A stretch of DNA of 64,000 bases from Pseudisothecium myosuroides (Eukaryota > Streptophyta > Bryopsida > Hypnales > Lembophyllaceae): contig OX637289.1 in the NCBI GenBank assembly GCA_951799445.1, positions 10,259,321-10,323,320 on the forward strand, given 5' to 3'. The notes under the pieces were generated by a model that saw nothing but the letters and a program-made list of their open reading frames with translations, was not told where the DNA came from and did not search any database. Below, piece by piece: positions 34,336-47,005 of the stretch. The position numbers and the translations under genes were made by a program. Position 1 is the first letter of the stretch. Every line of letters begins with the position of its first letter.

Positions 34336-36092
34336 CACTAAAAGTTTTGGGTAGACTGCATGGACAAGTTAAATGGAGCCTACATATCAATTTCTCAAAA
34401 CAATAGAAACAACGATGTCTCTGATAGGGGATTCATACTCAGAAAAGTTCGAACATTTGACCAAATTTGCAGCCCAAAGTACTTCAGGCGGGTCTCAAGA
34501 AATTGTAGAATGCAGATATCTCCAAATATTCTTGAAAATTCCAATTTCTGCCACTAAAAAATAATTATTTCTCTAAAATTTTGGAATTTATATCAGAATT
34601 ATTTAACACTGAATCTGCCAGTAGTCTGCAATAGTAATAATCATGTCGAGCTGGTAGTCATTAAATAAATTTGTAAAGTGCCAAACAGTGATCTCAAAAC
34701 AGGTCCAGGTTTTTTAGCCAAATGTTCATTTTTGGAAGATTTTTTGTGAATTTACATTGAGGGCAAAAAAAATAAAGTAGAAACCGAGCGAAATTTAGCC
34801 AGTTTTGAGATTGCTGGTCCCAAATTGCCAATACTCAAGTGAATATGAAACATCCACAATTTGATCTTCGATGTACAAGACGTTGTTTGTGAATTTCTTA
34901 TTTGGACAAATGACGATGTTAAGCTTAATTGATTCATAGAACTTTGGACCAAACAGTGAAACTACAAGAGAGGAAAAATCTTCACACACAGTAATAAATC
35001 GCCCGCAGTAAATAGCGCAGACCCTTTCAAAAGTGTCCACTGATTGGTAGATAACGAAACCGTAGATACGAGGAGTGGAACGCGTTCACAGATAAGGGAA
35101 CTTCCAATAGAACAGTGCCTGCCCCGCTGTGGCAGACCACAATAATAAGTCCAGTGCAGTGAGCTCAATATCTACGTATTATAAAATCATTTCGTAGATA
35201 GACGTCAATAAATCTACCTTCTGATAGAAAATGGCCCAATGAGAGTTGTGGAGCCGGCTTCTCGGGGGCTCATTTGTTATTGCAGAGCGCCTGCCGGCTA
35301 TGGCGACACCTCTCTCGCTCCGTACGCCGGTTTCTTCTCCCTTGGATCGCACTAGACGTCCTCCCTGTCGTGTGTAGTTCTCACCTCCAGATTGGAGAGT
35401 TTTTTTGCAGCTCCATTTCGATCTCTTTTTTCAATAGATTGGTGAGATTTAGCTCGATTGCGAGCTCTATTTGGATTGCGGTTGCGGACCTGACGTTGAG
35501 TCTCGGAGCTTTCGTTTGATGTTGCGGTTTCCTGAAGATTAGAGGTGTCGCATTCTTATGCAGGAGGTTGCGGTATTTCACACACGGATGCGAGCTTTTG
35601 ACCGGACAAATTCGAGATGAGTTCGTGGTTGTAGTGGTTGTTGCGATTGTGGTGATTCGGCTTCATTGCAGCTGAGTGATGGTGAATTGCGGATGCGAAT
35701 AATCAGCTCCAGATCCCGGTGAGAGGCTAGGTGATCGACATTTTGCTGCCTTGGTGCAGTTAGGGTTCGCTATTGCATTTTCAGATTGAGAGAGCCTGGG
35801 TTTGGTAATTTCTAGGTGATTTTAGCTCGAAAATTTTGTGATTGTCTGGCCAGTTTCCTGCTCTGAGGAGATTGAAGAGTTTCATGGAGGTCAGTAGTTC
35901 TGAGACCTGTATCTAGGGTTGCGGAGCTGAAGTTGGCTGAGGCGAAGTTAGATAATGCAGCTTTAGGTTTTTGTATTGACACAATCCGCCAGGGTAAGCG
36001 TACAGAACTGCATTTAGTCTGAATGTAAGCTCTCAGATTCAGAGTGCGTCGTTTGAGTGGAGAAGAAACTCTGAAACTACGTATCAGGAAAT

Positions 36093-39000
36093 ATGGCGAA
36101 TGCTGAGGTGTTCGACTCGTTTTTTCGAAGGGCTGATCTGGACCGTGATGGTCGTATCAGTGGTGGTGAAGCAGTTGGATTTTTACAGGGATCTGGACTG
36201 CCTCAAGCTACTCTTGCAAAGGTGTGCGCCTTTCACTCATTTCAATTTTTTCTCTGAGCCGATTCATCCCGGATTTGCTTCGTTGAAGATCTGGGACTAG
36301 ATTAGAACATTATAAGGGACATACTAGGAATTATGACGGATGCGTGAATTTTCAGCATCACCTTATTGATTCTAGCCAATAGATGTGAGAAGGACTCTTG
36401 GAAGAATTTGATCATACCCCTTCAGCTATGTATAGAGTTCACTTGACTTTGAGCTCGAGTTGGAGGTGCTCAGATGCTAGGAGAGCCGTTGCAGCTGAAT
36501 GGAGAATCTCTTTTTAATATCATATCTGAGTATTCAGGATCGTTTATTGAAGATAAAAATCATTTCTATTAATTTTGTTCGGACAATGAGCCTTCTACAA
36601 TGTCGAGTGGAGCTTTCACGTAATTGCTTAAGCTTACTCTACATGTTTTCAGAGTTTCAGCTGTCATAGTTTCCAGGTCTACTGAACAACTGAATTTAGT
36701 TTAACTTGATTTCGAGTTTATTTATTTCTTTTTGAACTGGCAGTCGAGGTGGATACACTAGAACCTCTCTAAAGTAATACTCTCTAATACTCTCTAAAGT
36801 GATAACCTTTCTGAGGTAATGTTGATTGCCCGGTTCCGCCCTGGGCCACATACAAACGTCATTAATGCCCTAATCTAATAATCTCTGTAATGTAATGTAG
36901 TCAGCCCAGTCCCGGCCCTATTACGTTAGAGAGGTTCTACTGTATCTTCTTAGGGTTTCTCTTGCATTTGAGAGAACATTGTTTACTAATTGTCACTGAC
37001 ACGTTTGGCCTAGGACAGAGTCTTCTTTTTGACATGTCTATCACTCTTGGAGCTCCTTATGCTTGTCCGTATATATACTCTCGGCAGGGATCTGAAAAAC
37101 ATGCTGAAACTGTTAGCAACATTCCATTTCCACTTGACAAATGAAATGTGTGTACTTTGAGAAGGGAAAGACAGCGATTTGTGGATTTTGCTCTAAATTT
37201 TGGTCGTTACGATAATGCGATTGTGTTTTTCTTAGTTCTAAGTTCGCCTCTGAGTTCTTTTTATGTACGTTTTCCAGATTTGGCAATTTTCAGATCAGAA
37301 CCGAGTGGGATTCCTTTCACGCCAAGAATTCATCAATGCATTGAAACTTGTGACAGTAGCACAGACAGGAAGAGATCTTACTCCGGAGCTGGTGAAAGCA
37401 GCCTTGAATGGTCCAGCTGCTTCACAAATTCCCCCTCCCCGTATCAATACTCCGGCACCACCTTCCGCTAACTTTGGCCAGGCACCTCCAGCTCAGACTC
37501 CAGCATCAGCCCCACAAGGGAATTATGGGCAGCAGTTCTCGGCACAAAGTGGTCATGCCCAGCAGTTTGGCTCACAGGGAGTGTTCGGTCAGGCCTCGCA
37601 GTTTTCATCTCTGGGCAGTGGTATTCCACCAACGACTCAGGCCCAAGGGCGTTTCTCTTCCGTTGGAAATATGCATCAGGGGCCACCTCCAATGCAACAG
37701 CCGCCTAGGCCTGGGTTTCCTTCTGCTGGACCGGGAGTGCCCCAGGCCAGGCCGACCTTAGGGGGTCTGATGGGAACTTCCTCTCTGCCGTCTGCCCCGC
37801 AGTTTTCTGGTGGTATGGGTTTGTCCACTGGGCCTGGATTCCAGTCTACCACCGCTTCAGGATTGCCAAGGCCAACTGCTCCAAATAACTTGTTATATTC
37901 TCCAGCTTCTTTGCCGAATGCAATGAGCACGCCAGCTTCACAAGCAGGTGTTTTTCGCGAGCCATCTTTGTTTGAAGTATATGTATGTTTTCTGTGTCTA
38001 TATGTAGCGCATCTATCTATCGCCTTCACATCATGTACAATATTTTTGATATGCAATGGTTTCTGCTACGTGATAAATAAATTGGTTCAACACGTCTAAG
38101 TGCTTACACTTTGAAGATGGAGTTATCGAGATTCTTGCATAACGCTGATATCATTTTTCTCTTCTGCACTTCTTTTCTACGTTTCTTCAGTTTTTGGTTG
38201 GATTCAGAGGTGCTACTTTTTCAGTCCATTCATTTTTGGTGATTGGTGTGAGAATTGTCTTCTTAATCATAGCTCATTTCAGAGTTGTCGGTGTCTTCTC
38301 TCGAATCAATTGTGGTTAAGTTTTGAACAAATCTGTGTCACAATGGTTTCACAATAGGGGGAACAGGAGGTCTCAAAATTGGGCCGGGGTCTTTCAGTAG
38401 CGGGGATCTTTATGGGGCTGCATTATCCGCAAGACCTCCTGGGGCTGGGGCCCCTCCAAAGTCGAAGTCCACTTCTGAATTGCAAGGCTTTGGAGATTCT
38501 TTCAGGTTAGCACGCTGACAGTTTTTCCTTACCGGTCCCTTTTTGGGGGTGATCCCCATTCCTTTATGTTTGGAGAACCTTGTAATGATTTGGAAGGTTT
38601 CTGGAGCACATGTTCCATGAGGAGTCCTGGACCCATTGAATTTCCAGCGCAGTTTATATTTTTCTGATGTTTATTTCTTCTTGGTTGCTTTACCTCTTCT
38701 ATGATAACCTCAACTCATCTTGCAATGCCACATTTTGGTATTTTAGGGTAGATCCTGTTGGCCCCAAGGCGCTGGCACCCACGACGCTTTCCTCTTCATC
38801 CGGCTTAGCTGCCAAACCTTCTGTAGTTTCTCAAACACCAGATTTGGGTTCTGGATACGGTTCACAGTCCCTGAATGGAGCAGGGGTGAGCCCTCCTTGG
38901 CCACGAATGAATACAAATGACGTGCAGCGGTACGCACGTGTATTTAGCAAGGTGGACACTGATCATGATGGGAAGATTACAGGAGAGCAAGCTCGCCAGC

Positions 39001-42000
39001 TTTTTCTTAGTTGGCAACTTCCGAAAGGTGTGTTGAATGACAAACTAGATGGTTTCCGTGATCTTGCTGAGTTTCCTACCGTCTGCACCTCTATTCAATC
39101 TATTTGGTTCAGTTCATATGTTGGTACAGAGTGGACAACGATTACTCAGTGTGAAGTGTACAAGATTTATACTCGAGATATGGAGTCAGTGAGGTATGGT
39201 TTAGGGTGTTGTCTCGTGGTTGTGATATTATGTTGTTGTCATCTCTCTTATTCGAATTTTTCTGGGACATTAAATGGTTAGGTACTTCCTGTTTATCGAA
39301 CCGTTCAAGTGACCCCTGTGCTGAAATTCTTTTCTGTACTTTGTGAACCCAGATGTGCTCAAGCAGGTCTGGAATCTTTCTGATCAAGATGGTGATAGCA
39401 TGCTATCAGTACGAGAGTTTTGTACTGCGCTATATCTTATGGAACGCTTTAGAGAGGGCCGACCCCTTCCTCCAAGACTCCCACCGGGCATCCATCTTGA
39501 TGATCCCCGTGGTCCTGACGGGCAGATGTCAGCAGGCCAGCGTCAAGGCTATGGTGGTTCTAACTGGCAGCAGCAAGGTAATTAGCCACGATGCTTCATT
39601 TCGTTCTGCAAAGATGTCTTCAAATCATTTTAGGGGGCAAATATAGCTGTTGCTCCTCCTCAATTTCTTGCATTCTTGGTTATACTTGCTGAATGCTGCT
39701 CCCTTGGAATCTTCAACCTTAATAATAGTCTTGCACACTGTATCTATGGAGTTACTAATGTTGAGATTCTGGTTTGGAGGGTGTTCGTCGGTGTTCCTAT
39801 GGTGTACTGCATCTCCCCCTCCGATTGTTAATTGCAGCTTTGTAAGTGTTTTTCGTAATAGTTTTTTTTGGGTTTGCAGGGACCATGCAACAGATGGGTC
39901 CAGGATCTGCACCAGGATCTGGTCCAGCCCCTATACGTCCTACACTTTTGACCACTCCAGCAGGACAACAGAATCTCCAAAATCTAACTTCTGGCGGACG
40001 AGATGCTGCTGAACCCCCAAAAGATGCTTTCGGGGAATTCAACTTTTTGAATAAGAAAAGGCAGCCTGAGAAAGAAGTTTCAAGTTCCATGCCTACTCCA
40101 AATGCTTTGCCAAGGGGGCTGGACACCTCTCTTAATAATGTATGTATTGATTTGTTATATGGTCTGCTTTTGTCCACAAGACTCAAGTTTTGACTCCTGA
40201 AGAATATTTGATATCTGATATAATGTCAGCAAGTGAACTTTCTGTTGCTATTATTTTTGATTTGCTGATATAAGGGGCATTGAGCATGAGGTGTCGGGTA
40301 CTTCTCATGTTATAATTGTATTCTACGTGATGCACAGGGTAATGTAGGTAGGAAAATGATGGATCACAGAGAGAAGTCTGCATATTATCGAACCAAGCTC
40401 CAAGAAATTGTAAGTCTCTTTCATCATTATCATGTAGCATCTTGTGCGTCCCTACTACATGACTTCGCGTTTGGCATCTAGCATCTTGTTTTATGATGCA
40501 TGGCGAATTAAGAGATGTTGAATCTTAGAAATTGTATGTAACATGTTATTGTTTGCTTGTGACATATATTTTAGTAGAGAAACTTTATCCTACCTTGGGT
40601 TTACAAAAAATGTTTTCCCTGAACTTACCAGGTTTTGTTCAAGAGTCGCTGTGACAATAAGCTGTCGGAGATAACGGAGAGAGCTGCTGCAGACAAACGA
40701 GAGGTTTGCGCACTTCATACTCTAGAAACAATGTACTAGTGTTTCATGCGCACTTTCCGTCATCACTATCGTTGTTGTTCTGGTGCTGCAAATGTATAAT
40801 ATGGATATATGGCTTAAGTATTAGAAGACAATATCCGAGTTTTTTTCATTTTGATGAAGCTCATGCATGTTTTATCATTCACAGGTTCTCACCTGCAGTT
40901 TTGTGAGGTGTCCACATACCTAAATGACTTGAGTTACTGTCTTTCGTATGTTTTATTACTCAATGCTTCTGTATGCTCTAGGTGGAGTCGTTGGCAAAGA
41001 AATACGATGAGAAGTTCAAGGCTGCAGCTGAAGTGAATGCCCAGCTAGCTCTCGAGAATGCAGCTCTGAGAGATGCTCAGGTAATTGGCGCAACATCAAT
41101 ACAACTACTCAAAGATGACTTTAAGAAACAGTATCTGCACCAGATCGATGGGACGGATGTTGCCTTGTGTACAATAAATTATTCTTAATTTTTGAGTTTC
41201 CTACCTATATTGCAGGAGAAGAAGATGGAGCTTCTGGATGCTCTTTTCAAGATGGAACATGGTGGTGATCCTAATGCTCTTCTTCAGGTACCGTTCACAT
41301 TATCCATACGGGTGAAATTTGGGATTTTTCTCAGATCAGCACTCCTGGCTGGGAGATTGTTGCTATGCAGTGACGGTTCAATATCTTTTGAAGTTGGAGA
41401 TGTAGTTGGCCTTGAAAAAAATATTTTGGCGTTAAGTAATCATAGTCCTGTTACTGCTTCTCCTATCTGCAGAAACGAGCGGACCACATCGCTACTGACG
41501 TAGACAAGTTGAAGATAGCACTTCGTGAGCGTGGTCATCTTCTAGGTGTGGAGGTCAAACAGAAGATTCCCAAGGAGATGCCTTTCGGTGAGTGCAAGAT
41601 CTGTGAATATATGCCATGTGAATCGTACGCATCTTGGTCTGATCTATATTGATATTTACATGGTTAGGGAAGGAATGTCTCATGGGTTTTGGGATATATG
41701 TTTCAGGCTGGACGCAAAATCTTCAAGAGAAAGCTGCTGCATGGGATAACTGGGATGAGCTGGTGGATAGAGGTTGGCTTCTGACAACTAGAATGAGAAT
41801 TTTTTTTATTTCTCCGTATTTGCTGAGTTCTTATAGTTCACTAGCTTGGCTTGGTCTATGTTGTTTTTTAGGAAAGTGAGCACCTGCTTTATTTTGGGTC
41901 CAGGCCACAGTAGTCATTCATCCAAGAGCTGTTTATTTCCGCGATTTTGCTGTCATTCTTTTAAAAGACTAATTTAATAACTCTGGCAGACTTCTCTGCG

Positions 42001-43775
42001 GTCCACAATTTGACGGATGAGATCACTTCTACGGACAAACCTTCTGCTGCAGCCAGTTGGGGTAAAGAGGAAGACGATTCTTTAGAGAATGGAACTCCTC
42101 CTGCCGTCAAAGTTGAAAACAAAGTTCCTGCCGTAAATGGCGATTTGGATGTACATAAAGAAGCTCCTTCAACCCCAGAAACAGCCCCAGATGTGACTCC
42201 TGAAAATCATAGTGAAGCACCAGCAAGAACTGATGCCAGTGATGTTTCGTCTTCGAAACCCTCCTCTGATGTAAAGAGTGGAGTTAGCTCATCAGTTCCA
42301 ACTACCAAAGCCAGTGATAGGTGCACTACCCTTTGCCCATTCATTTGAGTTACAGTTTTGGATAGAAGACTCGTATAGTCTCTTGATAGCCACTGTCGGA
42401 GTTTAAGTTTGTTCTATCACGAGGAACTCTGTCACCTTCATCATCTTTTGGTCTGATACATTCCTGTTGGTGCAGATATGCAAACGTAGCAGAGTCGCAG
42501 GAGTTTGGTTCCGACGTGTTTAATGGCTCCACAGCTGCAAGCTCTCCAACAAGCAGGTTTGTACCTTTCGTCTTGTGCTTTGGTTGTTGAGCTCTCATTT
42601 CTGTTTGAACTTTGCAGTTATTCTGAATTGTGAAGTTTTATTCAACCTTCTGGCTTCCTTGCCCTTCCATAATTTTTTGTATTTGTTGTCTGCAGTTCGG
42701 AAGTAGGTCGTGGGTCTTTCACACAGGACGCATTTTCTGGAGTTGGATCTTCTTGGGGATTTGGATTGAATGAAGATGATGGAGAATCAGGGTCACGAGC
42801 TTCGTGGAATCCGCCCAGTACTCAGGTGGATACATTTCCTGGTTGTGCCATTTTAACTGTACTTTGAGGGTACTTTTGGCAATTCTTTTCATGAGTGTCG
42901 GCATTTTCAATGTTTTCCTGGACTTAGGATTTTTTTTTCCCCATATTTGTAGCTTTTGAATTTGTAAACAGATCGCCTGATTATGTTGCTGCTACAGGAT
43001 GTAAATAATCAGTTGGATTATAAAGTGGGTATTTCATCCTGGGTTGATGGTGCTTAAAGAGTCTCTTGAGTACTTACTAATTCTATATGAGTACGATCCA
43101 GGCATCTCTCAATATCACAAGCGCCCGTGGTGCGACACGACTCAGTAAATCATCTGGTTCCTTCGACTTGGGCTCACCACGACCTTCAAGCATTGACGGG
43201 ACCTCTAGCCCAGCGAGAGCATTTGAACGAAATGGAACCAATCACAGTCATGATTTTGACTCGTTTGGAACTTTTGGCACTTCTAGAGACTCTAACAAGA
43301 TTTCATCACTTTTTGGAGGCAATTCAAGCCCCAGAGCTTCTGCTACTCCTTCGCTATTTGGTGGCAGCCCGAAGGCCTCCAAGCGGGATGACGGTTTCAA
43401 CAGTAGCTTCTTGCGATTTGATTCTTTTGGACCTGGCAGTCCAGTTGCCCAACCAAGAGCGTTAGGTCAGCGGATACAACATTTCATTTTTTACTTGTGA
43501 AGATGCCAAGGATGAGTGCTTTCCTAATTGCAAGGGAGTGTCACTTCAGAGAGTTCCAAACATTATATCTTACTTAAGACGTGTAATGTGTTGCAGGAGC
43601 AAGTGAGGACCGACCCAGCAGTTTCTTAAATCGCTTTGACTCATTTAACAGCGTTCAAACTGATGGAGCACGCGACAGTGGCTTTCATTCGGATGATGAG
43701 CATGATTTTTTCTCAGCGCCAGGACCTTTCAGGGCCAAGCAACCACAGGCATCTGATGGATGGAAAGCTTTTTAG
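36093..43775 (+). CDS. EH1: EH-domain endocytosis protein, AtEH/Pan1 (TPLATE complex) type, 1106 aa
   Basis: Eighteen exons join without a phase break: 36093-36221, 37278-37947, 38358-38505, 38747-39027, 39353-39577, 39880-40139, 40338-40409, 40632-40703, 40982-41080, 41216-41287, 41473-41587, 41707-41772, 41990-42320, 42476-42556, 42696-42825, 42998-43024, 43102-43465 and 43597-43775. The product has 1106 residues. EH domain 1 is at about 1-90 (EF loop DLDRDGRISGGE, then IWQFSDQNRVGFLSRQEF), and EH domain 2 at about 367-455 (VDTDHDGKITGEQ, VWNLSDQDGDSMLSVREF). Between them is a Gln/Gly/Pro-rich linker. Residues about 572-714 form a coiled coil (KSRCDNKLSEITERAAADKR...). The C-terminal ~390 residues are disordered with FDSFGTF and SLFGG repeats and end in an acidic stretch and DGWKAF. 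The layout matches AtEH1/AtEH2, which bind NPF-type cargo and membrane and nucleate clathrin-mediated endocytosis. Exon 16 is only 27 nt. Intron 1 carries an Emigrant-like MITE. Confidence 0.93.
36756..36942. mobile_element. Emigrant-like (pogo family) MITE in EH intron 1
   Basis: The element is flanked by TA on both sides. The right terminus read inward is CAGTAGAACCTCTCTAACGT and the left is CACTAGAACCTCTCTAAAGT. These match the CAGT(A)nAACCTCT start of Emigrant/Lemi1 pogo-type elements described from Arabidopsis. It is 187 bp long with no coding capacity and lies wholly inside the 1056-base first intron, so it should be removed on splicing. Confidence 0.8.
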
Positions 43776-44206
43776 GCAATAGTGTAGTTCATGTTTGTCT
43801 CGCTGCCTTGTACCAGTGCAAAATATTAGGTTTTAGTTGGCTCAGCATGAGGCCTCCACCTGGTTTGTATGAAGGTTCTCTTTCATTTCCTTCTATAGCT
43901 GTCATTCAACATTTTAAGCGTAGAAAGTATACTGGAGTGTATTGCTTCTTCATATTCATCTTGCTATGAGACGCGTTGCACGTTTTTAGGGCTATTTTTA
44001 GGTTTTACAGCTTGAAGTGGTTGCTGCAATCTTGCTTACAAGAGCAGCTATTCTTTTTGTTTCAAATGACTAGAGATTCATATTATTGTGTTTTTCAGGT
44101 AATTCTCTTATGACAACCGTGAAGTGTGTTTTGGAGTAGAAATTCTCTTGTAAGCAGCAAGGGTCTCTGGTTTCTGACTGTTTCAAAATGTGAGTCTTGA
44201 AACATA

Positions 44207-44738
44207 CTCCCTCTGTCCCACTAAAAACCTCCAAAAACCTTCAGCATGAGGGATTAACTATATTTTTAGTCTTTATGCTAGTTATACGTATATTCTAGAA
44301 CTAATAATCTATTCCCTATATTATGCAAAATCTCAAACTTAGTTGCCATTGTTTAGGCACCCAAAATCTATGTGGAAAAGTGTCATATTTGAGCATTGTT
44401 TATAAATGCCTCTAGCTTGTCATTTTGAGGATTTTAAAGGTTGGTGGCAACAATGGGATTGTAGAAATGTATGCTCCCAACCTAAATATTGCATCTACGA
44501 AACTTGGCCCCCTTCATGAACAAATCTCCATAGTGCCAAAGTAGTCCCCAATCCATTGTCAACACAACTATTTGACGAAGTAGCAAGTACAAGGTGCCTC
44601 ATGGGCAAGGCCAAGCTTACTAGAGGAGGAACATTCCTTGATTGCTTGCCACTTACTCCCACGAGGTCATTCAATACAGCCAATGCTTACTCAACAGTCA
44701 AAATCAAGAAATGGAGGTTTTTAGTAGGACAGAGGGAG
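44207..44738. mobile_element. Stowaway-like MITE, 532 bp
   Basis: Termini: TA-CTCCCTCTGTCCCACTAAAA and the inverse TTTTAGTAGGACAGAGGGAG-TA, about 27 bp with one mismatch. The CTCCCTC(T/C)GTCC start with TA duplication is the Stowaway (Tc1/mariner) signature. An ORF inside (44556-44741) is not a transposase. It lies about 430 bp after the EH stop codon. Confidence 0.85.
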
Positions 44739-45075
44739 TAATAGATTTATCCTATAAGTCTTGAAGTGTTGCCCTTATTTGGCCCCTTCTGAAATTCTTA
44801 TTCTAGATTGTATTTGAATTTTGAATCAATTTGTCATTTTATTCGAAGAACATAAGATATATGACCTCTTCATGAAAGCGTAGAGTTCAATTTTAGATAC
44901 ATATATTTTCAGCACTTTGAAAATTCATAGTTTATTCATTTGGTTTTAAAAGAATGCATTCTAAGAAAATCTAAAATGCACTTTTGACTCCCAACAAGAT
45001 CTAGCAAAAAATTTGATAGTTTAGTAGTAAGAGTCATATTTGAGTGTTCATTAGATGATTGTAGGTGTCTTAACC

Positions 45076-45213
45076 TTAACCCCTCAAGACCCAAGGCCTT
45101 TACTTCATCAAAAAAATTCTCAAAATTGTCATTTCTATTGCAAAGAGCAAGAAACTTTTTTTTTTTTTTAATTTGCATATCTAGTTGGAGGATCTTGTAC
45201 TAGACTAGTAGGG
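45076..45213. mobile_element. Truncated TTAA-type element
   Basis: Starts TTAACCCCTCAAGACCCAAG and runs through CAAGGCCTTTACTTCATC to GGATCTTGTACTAGACTAG, matching the first ~150 bases of the element at 26024. The similarity stops after 45213 and no right end is present. Confidence 0.6.
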
Positions 45214-45604
45214 GAGGCAATCCATTCATGATTAGCGCCTCTATTCTGGCTATCTCTACTGTTTTCTTTCCGTGAACAGTGATTAATTATGGCACGGTTC
45301 TCGACATAGTTGTGGCACATAATGATTGACCAGAAGACTCTCAATATTGTAACCACCCCTTGTCAATTTTGTTTTCAGCCCATGGTCGGAAATAGAAAGC
45401 CCCATATCACCGATATGGAAAGAATATAATCTTCCTATAAAAAATTCACAATAATTATATCAGACCTAATTTTCATGGAGGCTCATAAAAAATAGGAAGG
45501 CAAGTTTTCAATTTTTGGAGTTCTTATTTTCAACATTATTTTTAACACTGAACTTGACCTTTCTTTTTAGTTGACAACAAGGCAAAGCTAAAGTATTTGC
45601 TCTT

Positions 45605-45716
45605 AAAAAGTGCCACTCTCCTAATTGCGACACCTATCTACAGATGTCCAAGATTTCAAACTTGTATTCTTGGACAATTGTAGATAGGTGTCGCAATTAG
45701 GAGAGTGGCACTTTTA
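45605..45716. repeat. Near-perfect 112-bp hairpin
   Basis: The arm at 45605-45642 (AAAAGTGCCACTCTCCTAAT followed by TGCGACACCTATCTACA) is repeated inverted at 45679-45716 with almost no mismatch, and the inner GATGTCCAAGA / TTCTTGGACAA extends the stem partly, leaving a loop of about 15 bases. It could be a small foldback element or a small-RNA precursor; nothing in the sequence decides between these. Confidence 0.75.
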
Positions 45717-45761
45717 GGTGCACATATGTTACTCCTAAAATCTTGTTTCTCCCTACTCACA

Positions 45762-46322
45762 TAAGGGAGAAGCACCCAAAACCAACAATGAGTACACAAT
45801 TGCATTAAATGAGATTCACCTACTCAACAAGGTCGCTAGTTCCCAAGAGTTCTCGGACTGTGGAAACTTTGTTGCAGCAGTAAGCTGACGTGGCACAACG
45901 ACTGCCACATCAAATAATAATATTTAATTTTTTTTAAAATATATATTAAATTTTTAAATTTTTAAATTTTTTTAAATTTTTAAATTTTTTTAAAATTTAA
46001 ATATTCTGACCGCAGCACTGTTCATTACAACAAGGGAATAGGGCGGAAATGACCCTCTAATGCCTCCAAAAAACATCTAATGGTGACAATTTCTAGTGAC
46101 AAGGTAGTCATTTTAAAACTTAAATCTAGGTAGACCATAGATAGTTTATTCACTAGAAGAAAATCTTGTTACTCTTAACACAATCTACATGACGTTTCTA
46201 TTTTTTTCTACTGTAGTGAATAAGCTATCTATGGTCTACCTAGATTTAAGTTTTAGAATGAGTACCTTGTATAAAAATTGTTACAATTGGGTACACTGTT
46301 GATTTTGGGTGCTTCTCCCATA
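45762..46322. mobile_element. TAAGG-type TIR element, 561 bp
   Basis: The left end TAAGGGAGAAGCACCCAAAA pairs with the right end TTTTGGGTGCTTCTCCCATA, with a further match inward (CAATGAGTACACAATTG / CAATTGGGTACACTGTTG). It carries an internal AT-rich segment and a hairpin at 46108-46261. No ORF of note. Confidence 0.65.
46108..46261. repeat. Internal hairpin, 48-bp arms
   Basis: The left arm at 46108-46155 (TCATTTTAAAACTTAAATCT...) pairs with the right arm at 46214-46261 with two or three mismatches; the shared core is GGTAGACCATAGATAG. It is nested in the TAAGG-type element, so it is either part of it or an element inserted into it. Confidence 0.75.
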
Positions 46323-46717
46323 AGGTAGAAACACCCATTAGCGTCCTTGTTCCCATTCCTGAACCTTAGATTGTCACCAAATCTATCCCTAGACTTCCCA
46401 TTAATGTGTCCTTGAAATGCTTGGCTCTGATTTGCTAACGCATTTGAAGGACACATACCTCACTCTCATATGCTAACTATTGATTTTCTTAAATTTCAGT
46501 TTTGGGTCCACCTAAGTATGTGACAATTTCAATGGTCTAGGGAGCCGTCTCTTTGAAAAATCATAGAAATTACATACCACATCCAAAAAATCTATTTTTC
46601 TTATTGAATATTCATCATTTTCACTCGCTAATACTACAAAAATATTGATTTTAGCAAAAGTTGCCTCCAACTATGCTGAATTGCTTATTATTGACGGTTT
46701 TGGGTGCTTCCACCTTA
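46321..46717. mobile_element. TAAGG-type TIR element, 397 bp
   Basis: The left end TAAGGTAGAAACACCCATTA pairs with the right end GTTTTGGGTGCTTCCACCTTA. It abuts the element at 45762-46322. Its right end is about 290 bp before the hydrolase start codon, so it lies in or next to that promoter. Confidence 0.5.
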
Positions 46718-47005
46718 GAAGCATCATGGAACTCGGCTAAGGCCTCGGCTAAGGCAAAACTCCAAAAGCTTTCTGGACAGCCTTCAGTTCATCCCTTCGA
46801 AGCTCTGGCTGCCATTCGCAGGGCATTCGTTCCTGTGTGGCTGTCGTTCCACGCCGTTCACAAAATGACTCCTGAGTAGTTCAGTTGGGCAGGAACCCAT
46901 TCAATTGCAGATTCACGAGCTAATTCTTCAGCTCGGCGTGCTGGCTTCAGTTCTACTGCGCTTCCGCTCTTCATCCTTCCATCGCTGTCAAATCCTGAAG
47001 CTTGC

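Larger units (their letters stand above)
33238..36092. other. Intergenic region and EH-gene leader
   Basis: Contains the pogo-like element at 33498-33747 and the dispersed repeat at 34222-34335. From about 35270 the sequence becomes less AT-rich, with several pyrimidine tracts, and probably forms the 5' leader of the EH-domain gene. Small ORFs are not supported. Confidence 0.5.
43776..47005. other. 3.2-kb intergenic repeat cluster
   Basis: After the EH 3' UTR come a Stowaway-like element, a truncated TTAA element, a near-perfect hairpin, two abutting TAAGG-type elements and, from about 46720, the promoter and leader of the plastid hydrolase gene. No gene was recognised. Confidence 0.6.

Noticed and set aside
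37676..38056. 126-codon minus-strand ORF
   Set aside because: It overlaps exon 2 of the EH-domain gene, whose plus-strand frame has clear domain matches.
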